A DNA stretch of 64,000 nt from Pleurodeles waltl (GCF_031143425.1 NC_090447.1:30284238-30348237), one strand, 5' to 3'; shown: positions 23,351-34,744, counted from the first letter of the stretch. Notes: generated from the sequence alone by a model not told the origin. Translations and numbers: made by a program.

Positions 23351-25015
23351 GCTAAGTGGTAGATCTCTTCAGTTACTCCGTGCCTGCTCCGCTGGTGATG
23401 GGTGGGTATTTACTGTTGTCTAGGACGTTAACGGGTGATGGACCCGACCTCTAGCAGTTTTGTCTTGCGTCGGTTTCAGGGTGTCAAAGAGTACAAGGGA
23501 ACTGTTGTGTTGCTTATTTGATCTACATTCATCTGCTCAACCCCTGGGTGCTGTGGTATTAATATGGTGGCCTGTAAGTCTTCTGTCCATCCATTGTTAG
23601 AGTGGATTGCGTCTTCTGTATGGATCTAGCAGAAGAGCCGGAATGGTCTAAGCAGGTCCAGTAAGGGAGTCGGGTCCATTGATTAGCAGAGAAGATATGA
23701 TGGAGATCTGAGAAATGCCACAGTGTTGGATGAGAGGAACTGATGGCAGGAATGCAAGGCTTTGTATCTGAGGTAGGAGGCAATCCACCCTACAGGTACT
23801 CCAAGCAATGGTGTCTTTGAAGTAGGGGGTGTGGATGGTGTCAGATGCTCTTGGTAGGCCTGAAGCTGAGTGGTGGCCACTCCATTGCTGTCCACTGTGA
23901 GTGTTCGGTCATCCCACTGCCTCTGCCTAGTCTGAATATGGGATGTTTGTCTGACATCAAGTCATTTTCTCTGTAGACTTGTATAGTTGAGTAAACTCTG
24001 CTCCTGAACATATTTTTCCTAGTATTGGCAATTAGATATTGGTCTGTGGTGTTTAGTTTTCTAGATCAGAAGGATTGTGCCTTTTCTTATTGAGGAATGG
24101 TTTGCAACTCTTGTTGGAAAGAACTTAGACCAGTCTGCAGTATCACATTTCTCGTACTCACAAAATGGGTAGTGCGTGTTGATACCTCAGGCTCCCTTCT
24201 CCAAGAACTTCTGATTCGGCTTCTTGCTACCGCCCCTGGTCCGCTGCAGAAGGATCTCTTCAAAGGGTTGTGGAGGTGCTGAGTCTGAACAGGGTCCTGA
24301 TGGTGCAAGCAGACCACGGTGGGCATTGAAAGTAAGCAGAGAAAGATTGGTTTTGTCCTGTGTCGGGGATGTTAGCTGTGCTTTGTCGCAGAACAGAAAC
24401 TTGGGGTTCTGGTGTTTCTGTTTTGTCACTCTGGACCATGGGGTTCTGATAGATTCTTGTGCAGTTTCCTAGAAGGGAGGTCCACTTCAATTACGCATGT
24501 GGAACAGTGTTGCCTTTTTGTGGTTCTGATGGCTCTTCTGTTGGCTCTGGTGCAGTGACATAGCATGATTTTATATTTTTTAACTATTCATTTTCTCCAC
24601 TTGTTTTGTAGCACGTTGAGTTGTGTTTTAATTCTTTTGATGTTGCCATTACTCCATGTATTTTAAAAATGTTTTATGGTTAACCCTGGATGTAGTCTTC
24701 ATTGGTATTTTGTTGTCCAATGCTTTGGAGATACAGTTGAAGAAGGAGTGTATGTCTTGAGCTTGCATGTTTATTGTTGTTCTTTTGAGATGGGAGTTAA
24801 GTTTTCAAGGTCTAGCTTTTTCCATTGTCTGTTTGTGCTTTTGTTGTTGGTAGTTGTAGCTGCCTTGAGCGTCTTATTTATGTTACATTAAGTATGTTGA
24901 TGATGAAGGTAATGATGTTGCGGTTGGTCCAGATTGGTGGGCTGTGGTTGATCCAGATTGCTGAGGAGTTGTCTGTACACATCCCTTACTCAACGGCAGT
25001 CACTTCCTATTAAAA
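23350..25015 (-). mobile_element. decayed L2/CR1-type LINE, minus strand
   Basis: Minus-strand translation in shifting frames shows reverse-transcriptase remnants. Near 24000-24100 there is a trace of the 'YRPIS-LPxLGKIC' finger motif (LPILGKICS), and near 23770-23800 'GWIASYL', the typical 'W(I)xSYL' after the first catalytic motif. 24550-25015 may be the 5' portion (endonuclease/linker), but this is weaker. Many frameshifts and stops show it is long dead. No terminal features were found. Confidence 0.5.
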
Positions 25016-25097
25016 GTAGTCTTCAAATTGTTAGTGACAATACTATTTTAATTTTGTGTCACAATGCATTGTAAACCCAGAAGGGTAGAGTTGATCC

Positions 25098-25108
25098 TAA
25101 AGAATATA

Positions 25109-25145
<37 letters not shown>
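25098..25145. repeat. TA microsatellite
   Basis: A run of about 20 TA dinucleotides interrupted by 'ttta' near the left end. Confidence 0.95.
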
Positions 25146-25150
<5 letters not shown>

Positions 25151-25569
25151 GTAGTGTGCGGGACTACGGGAGAAAACAAGGTGCCCTTAGAACATGTATG
25201 CAATGTTCCCAAGCACCTGCATGCTTGTCTGTGAATTAGAAGCTCTTTTTGACAAAACACAGTTCCCTTCCTTCTCTGCCAGACCTCCCAGGAATCCTTT
25301 CCCAAACTGAGAGTGAAAACCAGTGGATGTGCCAGGGCCTGATTACAGGCAATCAAGGGCCGGAAACGGCACAGTTGGGAGCTGGGCTGAGAAGGACCCA
25401 CTTCACCTTAGGAGGCCTGGCTTCCGGCCGCGAGAGAGGGGCGCATAGCATGATGGTAAGCCCAATGGAGTCTGGAGAGCTAGACCTTAGTGTTCTGCAT
25501 GCACTGAGGTTCCAAGGATGCTTTGTCTGGGTTTAAGATGCTGGGTGGCTGTCTGCAGTCCTGTCACTG
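25146..25569. other. no gene seen
   Basis: Spacer before the 66-bp array. It contains 'ggcctgattacaggcaatca' and a GC-rich end with 'catgatggtaagcc', which would read as a splice donor but has no convincing exon before it. Confidence 0.35.
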
Positions 25570-26010
25570 GATGAGCAGGCCATGCGACAGGCCATGGTAC
25601 GGTTAGGTGCATTGACAGGATGCGTTGTCCCCATACTGGAAGAGCAGGCGGTGCAGGCCATGGTACGGTTAGGTGCACTCACAGGATGCGTAGTCCCCAT
25701 ACTGGAAGAGCAGGCGGTGCAGGCTATGGTACAGTTAGGTGCCCTCATAGGATGCGTAGTCCCCATACTGGAAGAGCAGGCGGTGCAGGCTATGGTATGG
25801 TTAGGTGCACTCACAGGATGCGTAGTCCCCATACTGGAAGAGCAGGCGGTGCAGGCCATGGTACGGTTAGGTGCACTCATAGGATGCGTAGTCCCCATAC
25901 TGGAAGAGCAGGCGGTGCAGGCCATGGTAAGGTTAGGTGCATTGACAGGATGCGTTGTCCCCATACTGGAAGAGCAGGCGGTGCAGGCCATGGTTACAGT
26001 GCGGTAGGAC
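25570..26010. repeat. 66-bp minisatellite, about 6.5 units
   Basis: Units begin 'gccatggtac' at 25591 and 25657, then the same phase at 25723, 25789, 25855, 25921 and 25987 (partial). Because 66 is 22 codons, any frame without a stop in one unit stays open throughout. This explains overlapping open frames of 141 and 147 codons on the plus strand and 173 on the minus strand, each with a perfect 22-residue repeat. Few substitutions separate the units, so the array is young. Confidence 0.95.
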
Positions 26011-26029
26011 CACAGTACCAGCAGCTGCA

Positions 26030-28880
26030 TTACCAGGAGAGCAGACGATGCCACAGCTCATGATTAAGGTGCTTTATCAGGGACCAGAGGCTCAGCAGCC
26101 ACAGTACAGTAAAGCAGCAGTGCTGCAGGTCAGGATTAAAGTGCGTTATCAGAGCATGATGGGCTCAGCAGCACAGTACAGTAAAGCAGCCAGTGCCGCA
26201 GCTCAGGATTAAGGTGCATTATCAGGACACGAGGAGCTCAGTGCTCACAGTACAGTAAAGCAGCAGTGCCGCAGCTCAGGATTAAGGTGCATTATCAGGA
26301 CACGAGGAGATCAGTGCACACAGTACAGTAAAGCAGCAGTGCCGCAGCTCAGGATTAAGGTGCATTATCAGGACACGAGGGGATCAGTGCTCACAGTACA
26401 GTAAAGCAGCAGTGCCGCAGCTCAGGATTAAGGTGCATTATCAGGACACGAGGAGCTCAGTGCTCACACTACAGTAAAGCAGCAGTGCCGCAGCTCAGGA
26501 TTAAGGTGCATTATCAGGGCACGAGGAGCTCAGTGCTCACACTACAGTAAAGCAGCAGAGCCGCAGCTCAGGATTAAGGTGCATTATCAGGGCACGAGGA
26601 GCTCAGTGCTCACACTACAGTAAAGCAGCAGTGCCGCAGCTCAGGATTAAGGTGCATTATCAGGGCCCGAGGAGCTCAGTGCTCACATTACAGTAAAGCA
26701 GGTATTGCCGCAGCTCAGGATTAAGGTGCATTATCAGGACACGAGGAGCTCAGTGCTCACAGTTCAGTAAAGGAGGCAGTGCCACAGCTCAGGATTAATG
26801 TGCATTATCAGGACACAAGGAGCTCAGAGCTCACAGTATATTAAAGGACGTATTGCCGCAGCTCAGGATTATGGTGCATTATCAGGACATGAGGAGCTCA
26901 GTGATCACAGCACAGTAAAGCAGTAGTGCCGCATGTCAGGATTAAGGTGCATTATCAGGGCACGAGGAGCTCAGTGCTCACATTACAGTAAAGCAGCAGT
27001 GCCGCAGCTCAGGATTAAGGTGCTTCATCAGGACACGAGGAGCTCAGTGCTCACAGTACAGTAAAGCAGCAGTGCTGCAGCTCAGGATTAAGGTGCATTA
27101 TCAGGACACGAGGAGCTCAGTGCTCACAGTATATTAAAGCATGCAGTGTCACAGCTCAGGATTAAGGTGCATTATCCGGACACGAGGAGCTCAGTGCTCA
27201 CAGTACAGTAAAGCAGCAGTGCTGTAGCTCAGGATTAAGGTGCATTATCAGGACACGAGGAGCTCAGTGCTCACAGTACAGTAAAGCAGCAGTGCTGCAG
27301 CTCAGGATTAAGCTGCATTATCAGGACACGAGGAGCTCAGTGCTCACAGTACAGTAAAGCAGCAGTGCTGTAGCTCAGGATTAAGGTGCATTATCAGGGC
27401 ACGAGGAGCTCAGTGCTCACAGTACAGTAAAGCAGGCAGTTCCGCAGCTCAGGATTAAGGTGCATTATCAGGGCACGAGGAGCTCAGCAGCACAGCACAG
27501 CACAGCACAGCACAGTAAAGCAGGGAGTGGCGCAGCTCAGGATTAAGGTGCATTATCAGGACACGAGGAGCTCAGTGCTCATAGTACAGTAAAGCAGCAG
27601 TTCCCAGCTCAGGATTAAGGTGCATTATCAGGACACGAGGAGCTCAGTGCTCATAGTACAGTAAAGCAGCAGTTCCGCAGCTCAGGATTAAGGTGCATTA
27701 TCAGGGCACGAGGAGCTCAGCAGCCAGTGTACATTAATCAGGTATTGCCGCAGCTCAGGATTAAGGTGCATTATCAGGACACGAGGAGCTCATCAACCAG
27801 AGTAGATTAAAGCAGGTATTGCCGCAGCTCAGGATTAAGGTGCATTATCAGGACACGAGGAGCTCAGTGCTCACAGTACATTAAAGCAGGCAGTGCCGCA
27901 GCTCAGGATTAAGGTGCATTATCAGGTCACAAGCAGCTCAGTGCTCACAGTACAGTGAAGCAGGCAGTTCCGCAGCTCAGGATTAAGGTGCATTATCAGG
28001 GCACGAGGAGCTCAGCAGCCAGTGTACATTAATCAGGTATTGCCACAGCTCAGGATTAAGGTGCATTATCAGGACACGAGGAGCTCAGTGATCACAGCAC
28101 AGTAAAGCAGCAGTGCTGCAGCTCAGGATTAAGGTGCATTATCAGGGCACGAGGAGCTCATCAACCAGAGTAGATTACAGCAGGTATTGCCGCAGATCAG
28201 GATTAAGGTGCTTCATCAGGACACGAGGAGCTCAGTGCTCACAGTACAGTAAAGCAGGCAGTGCCGCAGCTCAGGATTAAGGTGCATTATCCGGACACGA
28301 GGAGCTCAGTGCTCAGAGTACATTAAAGGAGGCTGTGCTGCAGCTCAGGATTAAGGTGCATTGTCAGGACACAAGGAGCTCAGTGCTCAGAGTACATTAA
28401 AGCAGTCAGTGCCACAGCTCAGAATTATGGTGCATTATCAGGGCACAAGGAGCTCAGTGCTCAGAGTACATTAAAGCCTGCTGTGCTGCAGCTCAGGATT
28501 AAGGTGCATTATCAAGACACGAGGAGCTCAATGCTCACAGTACATTAAAGCAGGCAGTTCCGCAGCTCAGGATTAAGGTGCATTATCCGGACACGAGGAG
28601 CTCAGCAGCCAGAGTACATTAAAGCAGGTATTGCCGCAGCTCAGGATTAAGGTGCATTGTCAGGACACAAGGAGCTCAGTGCTCAGAGTACATTAAAGCA
28701 GGCTGTGCCGCAGCTCAGAATTAAGGTGCATTGTCAGGACACAAGGAGCTCAGTGCTCAGAGTACATTAAAGCAGGCTGTGCCGCAGCTCAGGATTAAGG
28801 TGCATTGTCAGGACACAAGGAGCTCAGTGCTCAGAGTACATTAAAGCAGGCTGTGCCGCAGCTCAGGATTAAGGTGCATT
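26030..28880. repeat. 73-bp minisatellite, about 39 units
   Basis: The unit is close to 'cagctcaggattaaggtgca' + 'ttatcaggacacgaggagct' + 'cagtgctcacagtacagtaa' + 'agcagcagtgccg', period 72-74 bp. Variant classes cluster: 'agcagtgctcac..acagtaaagcagcagtg' in the left and middle, 'cagccagtgtacattaatcag' near 27720 and 28020, and 'gtcaggacacaaggagct'/'cagagtacattaaagcaggc' in the last 550 bp. A local expansion of CACAG occurs at about 27487-27517. It ends where 'tgcattagcacagtagag' breaks the period. Confidence 0.95.
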
Positions 28881-29065
28881 AGCACAGTAGAGTGTATCGG
28901 GCTGTTCTTAGACTTTCCGGAGGCAGGTAGGCTCCAAGTGGGCAGGTTACAAGTGAGGAAGATAAGTTGCACAGTATGTGCACGCCCTGGAATGCCTGGT
29001 GGTACCACAGGTCTGGTTAGAGGTGTTTGCTCCGCTTGATGCTTGCAGACTCTAGTCTGTAGGAG

Positions 29066-29262
29066 CATCAGGTCAGGAATGAGTTCTATAGGAGATAGTC
29101 CACCTGCAGTTCCAGTACTAGACCTGTAGGAAGTGGTAAACATCAGGGTATAGATTTGCTGGAGATGTAGACCTCCAGTTTTAATACTGTAAAGGCAGGA
29201 GGTGCAGAAGATCAGGGGTGAGCTCTGCTGGAGACACAGCACAACCATTTCCAATAATGGAA
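29066..29262. repeat. degenerate ~70-bp tandem repeat, 2.7 units
   Basis: Units start at 29066 ('catcaggtc'), 29141 ('catcagggt') and 29210 ('gatcagggg'). Each is followed by a GCTGGAGAT-like word and a 'ccagt..taata' word. Spacing is 75 and 69 bp. The units are strongly diverged. Confidence 0.65.
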
Positions 29263-30600
29263 TTACAAGTGCTGCTGTGTATGAGTTTATGGTCCTATTG
29301 AATCATGTGTTTCTTGCAGTTTCTTAACTGGAAATGTTGTAAGTGCTTCAAGGGACATTGCAAGTCAGGACAGCGGCTCTGTATACAGACCTCTGCAAGT
29401 GTAGTTGATGACTTTACTCAGGCTAAAGCTTCTTGTGTTCCAAGTCCTATACACAGCTCGCGACAAATGGGCCAGTTGGTTGAAGGGGTTGATTACATGG
29501 CCATCATCCCATGGGCTGGTTCTAGATACAAGCGAGGCCCAGAGGCTTCAAGGCTCAGTGGTCCACAGTTATCTGGAGCTTCAGCATCCTGGACCTCAAT
29601 AGCCGATTAAGAAAACTAAGTAGCCAACTTCTGGATCTATTAGGACCCATCGACAGCCCTAGCATCGCGACCTAAAGCAATATCTTCTTCCATTAATTTG
29701 TGTTTCATCTTCGCCTCAGAGCTATCCGCATGGGAATGGGGTGGCTGCAGAGGTATGTTTACTTGTAGAGCACAATGTACTTACTCTGAATCTTAAATCG
29801 TGAAGGGAGTGCCAGTTTCTGGACATCAATGAATGGATTTAGGGTAATTATCCAGAAAATATAAGTCCTTCGGCCCTAGCTCTCATAATGAGGACAATGT
29901 CATCCTATGTATTGCATGACTAAGAGAGAACAAAACCAGTGAGACACCTCTCACAGATGGTTCACAAAGAAGAGTAAAGGGACAACACTGGTTCTTGTAG
30001 ACCGCAGAGCTCCACAATCTTTCCCCGACAGCTCTCCTGCCGTTAGTGGTGCCTGCTCACTACATCAGGACTGGGTGCTCTAGGGGCCGTGGATAAGCTG
30101 CTTCATCTTTTTCGTGTGGTTGTCTTGTCTGTATATAAGGCAGTAGTTCTGGACGCTTTTCACAGATCAGAAGTAGCTCTCGCTATTGAAAAGGTTGGGG
30201 ACCTCTGCTCTGGATGTAGTATCACATTTTCTGAAGTCAGTTAGTACCCCCCTCCCCAACCATTCACCTGCACTCTACCTGCTTCTTGTCATCCCTCGGA
30301 CGGTTTGTGGTGAGTTACTCACTGTTTAGAAAGTAAATGGTCTTTGAGATACTCCAGGCCTTAAAAACCTGGCTTTCTTCACAAATGGTACCGATGCCTT
30401 GTGTTGGAATCAGCTAAATAATTGTGCATTTGACCCAAGTGGCACACAACCAGAAGACAAGCATTTCCGGTATCTTGCGTATCCTGTTCACTGCAGGGAC
30501 TTAAGAATGATGTTAAAGGCCTGTGACACCCATGGCCTCAAACATTTGCATAAAAAAATGACACAACGGTGGTGCAAAGGCCTTGTAAATGAGGCCTTTT
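29263..30600. other. no cellular gene seen; LINE 3' scrap and repeat remnants
   Basis: The 101-codon open frame at 29305-29610 has no recognisable motif. Near 30355, 'caggccttaaaaacctggct' reads ALKTWLS, the C-terminal signature of L2-type LINEs on the plus strand. 30540-30600 ('ataaaaaaatgacacaacgg', 'aaaggccttgtaaatgaggc') resembles a newt MITE. A hAT-like end 'gttggggacctctg' sits at 30194-30207 without a visible partner. Confidence 0.4.
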
Positions 30601-32590
30601 GTGTTCTATCCGTTAAGAAGGAGCAGATCCATCAGAGAGCAGGTTCTTGGATGCCAATCTCCTGCAAGCACCTAATAAGGATAGGGTGGGAGCCTGTTTC
30701 AAATGCTGCACAGAAGTCCATGAGAATGAGGTCTGAAGTGTCTGCTCTGTCAAGGATCATGCGAATGTTGTCTGGGGGGAGCCGATGAGTACAGTTTCTG
30801 GGCCTGAATCTGGACTGTGCTGCATTGATGAGCTGGTGATCACTGAAGTGGTCAGTGAGGTTGATTAGTTTCTCTAAGACCTTGGATGGGTATGGTAGGA
30901 GGAGATGAGTTTGTAGTTGGAGAGCGTGGCTGGGTTAGCAGATGGTTTCTTTAACAGGAGTGTGATGATGGCATGTTTACAGGTGTCTGGGAATCTGGGT
31001 CAGTTGATAGAAGCTTTGAGGATGGGTGTTAGTGGTTCATTGATTGGTAGAGTCCTAGAGTCCTTTGGTGAAGATGTGGTGGGGCAAGGCTCAGATGGGG
31101 CCCCCGAGTGGATGGTCTTCATGAGTGGCTGTTTCGATGGTGGTGATGGTGGGCTGCAAAGTCAGGGTTCATTCTTCGTCCATAATGGAAAGTTGAATTG
31201 CAATGGTGACAGGGTCTGGTTGATGGATGAAGTTGCTCTATATGGAGGTCATTTTGTTGCAGAAGAATTCTGAGAGCTTGTTGCAAAGTTCTTGCAAGGG
31301 GGTGATGTTGCTGGAGGTAACAGAAGGCATAGTGCAATGTTTGATGACGGCGAAGATTTCCTTGCTGCTCTTTGTGCCAGCATCCATGCAGTCTGCAAAA
31401 GCTGTGCACCTGGTATTCCATATCTCCTGGTGGTAGCATCTTAGAGTGGATTTGAAGATGACTTTATTTGTGGTGTCTTGTCTTGTTCTCCATTTGCGCT
31501 CCAATTGCTTGCAGTGGTGCTTTTCCTCTATGTACCAGCTAGCCTAGGCCTGGGCTCTTGGCAGTCCGATGGTGGTAGGTCTGGAGTGGTACAGGATGGG
31601 TATGCTGAAACTGACACGGGTGTGGTCTGTCCAGGTCATAGCTGCAGGCTTGTAGACTGTGATGTTGCTGATTAAGGAGAACATTTCATCCAATATGTGT
31701 TCGGTAGTGTGGGTGGGTCTGTAAAATTCCTGGGTGAGGCTGAGGTTTCGGAGGATTCGTAGAAGGGCTTTAGAGTTTGGGTCAGTGTGATCTTCTAGGT
31801 GAAAGTTAAGGTCTCCAAGGTGGATGAAGGTGCTGGCGTAGATGATGAGGGGCGCGACAAAGCTGGAAAAACTGGTGCGAGGTCATGGTGGTCTTTCTAC
31901 AAGGGTTCCACCTAAGGGGAAGGTGGCTGTGGTGCGTATCTTTAATGTTAGGTGTCTGATGCAGCTGATGGTGTGCTTGAATGTGATGGTGACTCCACTT
32001 CTGCACTTGTGCTGACAGACTTGCCTGACGATCTTGTGGGGTTTAGACATGTTTCATAAGGAAGAGAAGGTCTGCAGCGTGTTCGTGCAGTAGGTCCGAT
32101 ATCCCCGTGACTTGTTTGACCAGCGAGCAGGTGTTGGGAGCATAAATGCGAGTGTGGGATGTTGTGTGGGTGGCGTTAGTTTGTGTGAGAGTCAACAGGC
32201 GGGTGGTTTGTGTGAGGTGACCGAGTAGGGTGCTGGTTGCTGTTGTTGGGGTATGGTGGGTGTAAGGGTGGGTGTAAGGGTGGGTGTAAGGGTGGGTGTA
32301 AGGGTGTGGGAGAGAGCATGAGAACTTGCAGGAGGTGCATGTGAGCTGTGGCAGCAGTGCAGTGAGCTGCGGCCAGGATTGAGAGCACAGAGGAATGTGG
32401 CAATGTAGCGGTGGGTAGGGGAAGGGCCAGAGTTCCTAGCGCTGGGCAGGGTTCAGATGTGGGCAGGCACAGACAGGCTTGCTTTTGGCATGCCTTTCCA
32501 TCTTTTGTTAGTGGCTCCTGTTTTATTTGAGGTGTCGAAACTAAATTATGCCTCAGCACCAACTTAAGCACAGGCACGCACACTCAGGCC
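30600..32590 (-). mobile_element. L2/CR1-type LINE fragment A, minus strand, decayed
   Basis: Reading the minus strand from 32590 downward: a Pro/His-rich leader or ORF1-like part (with a 12-bp repeat near 32257-32310), then the start of the apurinic endonuclease ('NTCSLVKQVTGISDLLHEHA', about 32130-32070), endonuclease remnants ('HLGDLNFHLEDHTDPN', about 31820-31780), a basic linker ('CKQLERKWRTRQ', about 31500), then the reverse-transcriptase fingers ('LLLKKPSANPATLSNYK', about 30930) and a mutated first catalytic block ('MDFCAAFET', about 30690). The rest of the RT is missing and several frameshifts and stops are present. This fragment is 3'-truncated. Confidence 0.75.
32257..32310. repeat. 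12-bp tandem repeat in the LINE leader
   Basis: About four copies of 'ggtgggtgtaag'. On the minus strand this reads as a repeated LHPP tetrapeptide within the LINE's 5' open frame. Confidence 0.85.
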
Positions 32591-32599
32591 AAAATTGCT

Positions 32600-33590
32600 G
32601 TCTGTGGATATATTGTTGGGTCACATCTTTGCATGCAATAGTGTTGTATAGCTATTTTAGCCATATTTTAGACACGTTATTTTAGCAAACTAGGCCTGCA
32701 GTTGTGCACTTTAGCCCAGTTACATTTTATTTGGTATTGCTTTATTTATTTAGCATTAGCCACATTTGTGGTGTTGATCTAATTGTTCTTTCGCCTAGGA
32801 AAGCATCACATTCTTAGTATTGCATTCATTTCACTTTGTGCTTTCCTCAAGGCTGCAGTCAGATAGAGTTGCCAGCAAAAGTGGTACGCTGTGTCTCCGA
32901 CATTCACAGAAACAAACACATTCCTACCCTTTCTCGAATGTCAACTGTTTTATTATATAAACACTCCTTTGTCCCATACATGTTAGAGGGAGATCCCAGC
33001 CAGATGGCCACTACTGCGCGCTGATTTCTGAACGCCTCGCTAGAGCTGCTTGGTTAGACTGCCGAACCCCTGGCCTACATGGGAACAGTGTCTCTCTAGA
33101 CTACAGGCTTCCGTGATCAGGTATGAGGGATGATGTCTTCCCAGGGGGGAAGCCTAAAAATCAAATTAGGCTTATTATGCTGTGCTCTAACATAGCATAG
33201 GTAGAAAAGATATATATCTCTCCTAGTGACAGTATGGGGGGACTGTTTTTGTGTTTCACTCTCCTTGTCACAATCCTGCTTTTATTGTGGTTTATCATCC
33301 TAGTTATTGCAATACATGCCATTTTATCTAAGATGCAGTTACTTCAATAGACCCTTATTGAACTATATTCTGCCTCTGTTTTAATTTGCCTGAGTGAGAC
33401 TAATGTAACTGAGAGAAAGGGATGAGGTCTTATTGACCACGACTCCCCTGAGGAGTCTTTATCGTCATTTGCCTGGTTGCCACAATCATCCCTACTCTTG
33501 GGTACAGATGAGGCACTGCTAGTTAGCCAGAGAAACCCGGATTAGGCCGACAGGTGTCACGTGGTGTGGAATTGTACTAAGTCCCCAACA
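32600..33590 (+). mobile_element. LTR of an endogenous-retrovirus-like element, copy 1
   Basis: This segment aligns with 45480-46582. Shared blocks are: a U3 stretch around 'cactttagccca'; a TATA box (TATATAAA, 32954-32961); the small ORF region; 'actgagagaaagggatgag' with 'gaccacgactcccctgagga' (about 33408-33458); and the U5 end 'gaggcactgctagttagcc' to 'ccccaaca' at 33590. The poly(A) signal position reads AATAGA (33346-33351) instead of AATAAA. The left boundary is approximate and no target duplication was identified. A gag-like remnant follows on the same strand, so this is probably a 5' LTR. The family is not identified. Confidence 0.65.
33234..33350 (+). CDS. LTR-encoded 38-residue hydrophobic microprotein, copy 1
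   Basis: An ATG at 33234 opens a 38-codon frame ending at TAG (33348-33350), inside the presumed R region of the LTR, about 280 nt after the TATA box. Start context is strong (A at -3, G at +4). The peptide is nearly all hydrophobic from residue 4 to 27 (with FIIL at 20-23), then HA at 28-29, a basic Lys at 33 and a short tail ending LQ. It looks like a single-pass membrane segment. It aligns without a gap to the frame at 46219 in the sister LTR (19 of 37 identical). I know of no named equivalent. Alternatives: a fortuitously open hydrophobic stretch, or a non-coding element whose conservation is at RNA level. Confidence 0.5.
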   Translation: MGGLFLCFTLLVTILLLLWFIILVIAIHAILSKMQLLQ

Positions 33591-33760
33591 ATCTATGTAA
33601 TTCTGCTGCCCGAATCTAGTAGCCTCATTAGGATAATGAGAACCTACATGACAATAGCATGCACCCATCTGTGCACTTCTGCATGCAGCAGCATGCAGGG
33701 ACCTCGAGTGAGATGTTTTGTCACCATCAATGTCTAAACATGACAAAGGAGATGGTCAAC

Positions 33761-33984
33761 ATGTCAAGAAGACAGAGTGATGGGCAAGCTAGAATATCTC
33801 AAAATCAACAGTTGACATTAGCCACACAGGACTGGGTTCAGCGGGCAAGACAATTAAAAATCACATGAGTGAGCCCATACAGTGGCTGAATGCCTTAGGC
33901 AGGCGATGGGGTGTTGAACGCTATGAACTATCCTGTGAGACTCTGTGCACCAACCATTATCTGCCCCAGACACAGACCACATAG
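33761..33984 (+). pseudogene. gag-like remnant downstream of the LTR, frameshifted
   Basis: About 170 nt after the LTR end, an ATG at 33761 opens 35 codons (basic start, then 'ISQNQQLTLATQDWVQRAR') ending at TGA 33866-33868. A second frame from 33871 continues for 37 codons ('WLNALGRRWGVERYELSCE') to TAG at 33982-33984. The two blocks lie in different frames, so the coding sequence is broken by a frameshift and stops. The position after an LTR and leader, and the Gln/Arg/Trp-rich composition, suggest the N-terminal part of a Gag polyprotein, which would have structural and assembly roles. Homology is inferred from position and composition only. Confidence 0.4.
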
Positions 33985-34091
33985 TGATTTGGTAAAGTTA
34001 GCGGGACAACAGGTTACCCTAGGGAGTAAAAGGCGGGAACCCTTAATAAACCTCAGCCCTTCCTTGGAGGCAGAAATTTTACTGTAAATTG

Positions 34092-34496
34092 TCATTCTAA
34101 AAACTTGCTTGATCCGAAGGATGGATCTGGCTGACAAGTTTTTTTAAAGACTGGTTCATGGCATGTCCAATGCCAGGGATATATATAGTTGTGATTCCAC
34201 CACACTTCTGGCCCACTAGTCCTCATTTGGTTAAACTCAACCTGTGCCAATATGTCACTGTCACCCAGGGTTAAGATGGGTACATTTAAGGATGCAAAAA
34301 TGCCGCTCATTGAGATCCTGTTTGAACAACGACACTGCCATAATGCAGTCAATCTTTGAATCCACTTTCTCAAATTCATGTTCACCTGCACCCGGTTTGA
34401 CTTGCTTTCCTGCATGTATGTCGTTTTTTCGGTAACACCCAAATTTATGAGGGCAAATGCCCCTTCTTTCGCTTTTGAGGTGTTATGCCCTTCCAT
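34092..34496 (-). other. 134-codon open frame, minus strand, unknown
   Basis: I do not recognise this frame. It starts at an ATG at 34496 and stays open for 134 codons to 34092. Its composition is balanced rather than low-complexity, with notable blocks 'NMNLRKWIQRLTALWQ' and 'WWNHNYIYPWHWTCHEP' (aromatic-rich, with a Cys). It lies between an ERV remnant on the plus strand and a LINE fragment on the minus strand. It could be a decayed transposon or retroviral coding piece in reverse orientation, or chance. Confidence 0.25.
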
Positions 34497-34744
34497 CTAC
34501 TGTATAGGGACAAAAATGCTGGAACATCATTTTTAAGATCTCTCCACTTGCCTCCTCCCCAAAGCTGGCTGGTTCTAAGATGTCACTGGGGCCGTAGGTG
34601 TTGTCATGAGCTTATTCTGTGTATTGTGATGTTGCAGAGGACTGGGCCCACTCACCACACTGAACTATCCACACTGTAGCAAGTGGTATCAGAACAGTGT
34701 CCAACCTGGACGTGGCTCACGCAGTGCTCTACACTGGTCCACAC

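Noticed and set aside
30194..30207. hAT-like terminal inverted repeat 'gttggggacctctg'
   Set aside because: No matching inverted copy or 8-bp target duplication could be found within a reasonable distance.
30399..30788. 129-codon plus-strand frame
   Set aside because: Its right half is antisense to the LINE A reverse transcriptase; the left half has no motif and overlaps repeat-like sequence.
32240..32330. 'gggtgtaagggtg' repeats as a telomere-like tract
   Set aside because: The period is 12 bp with an unrelated unit, and it lies inside a LINE 5' region.
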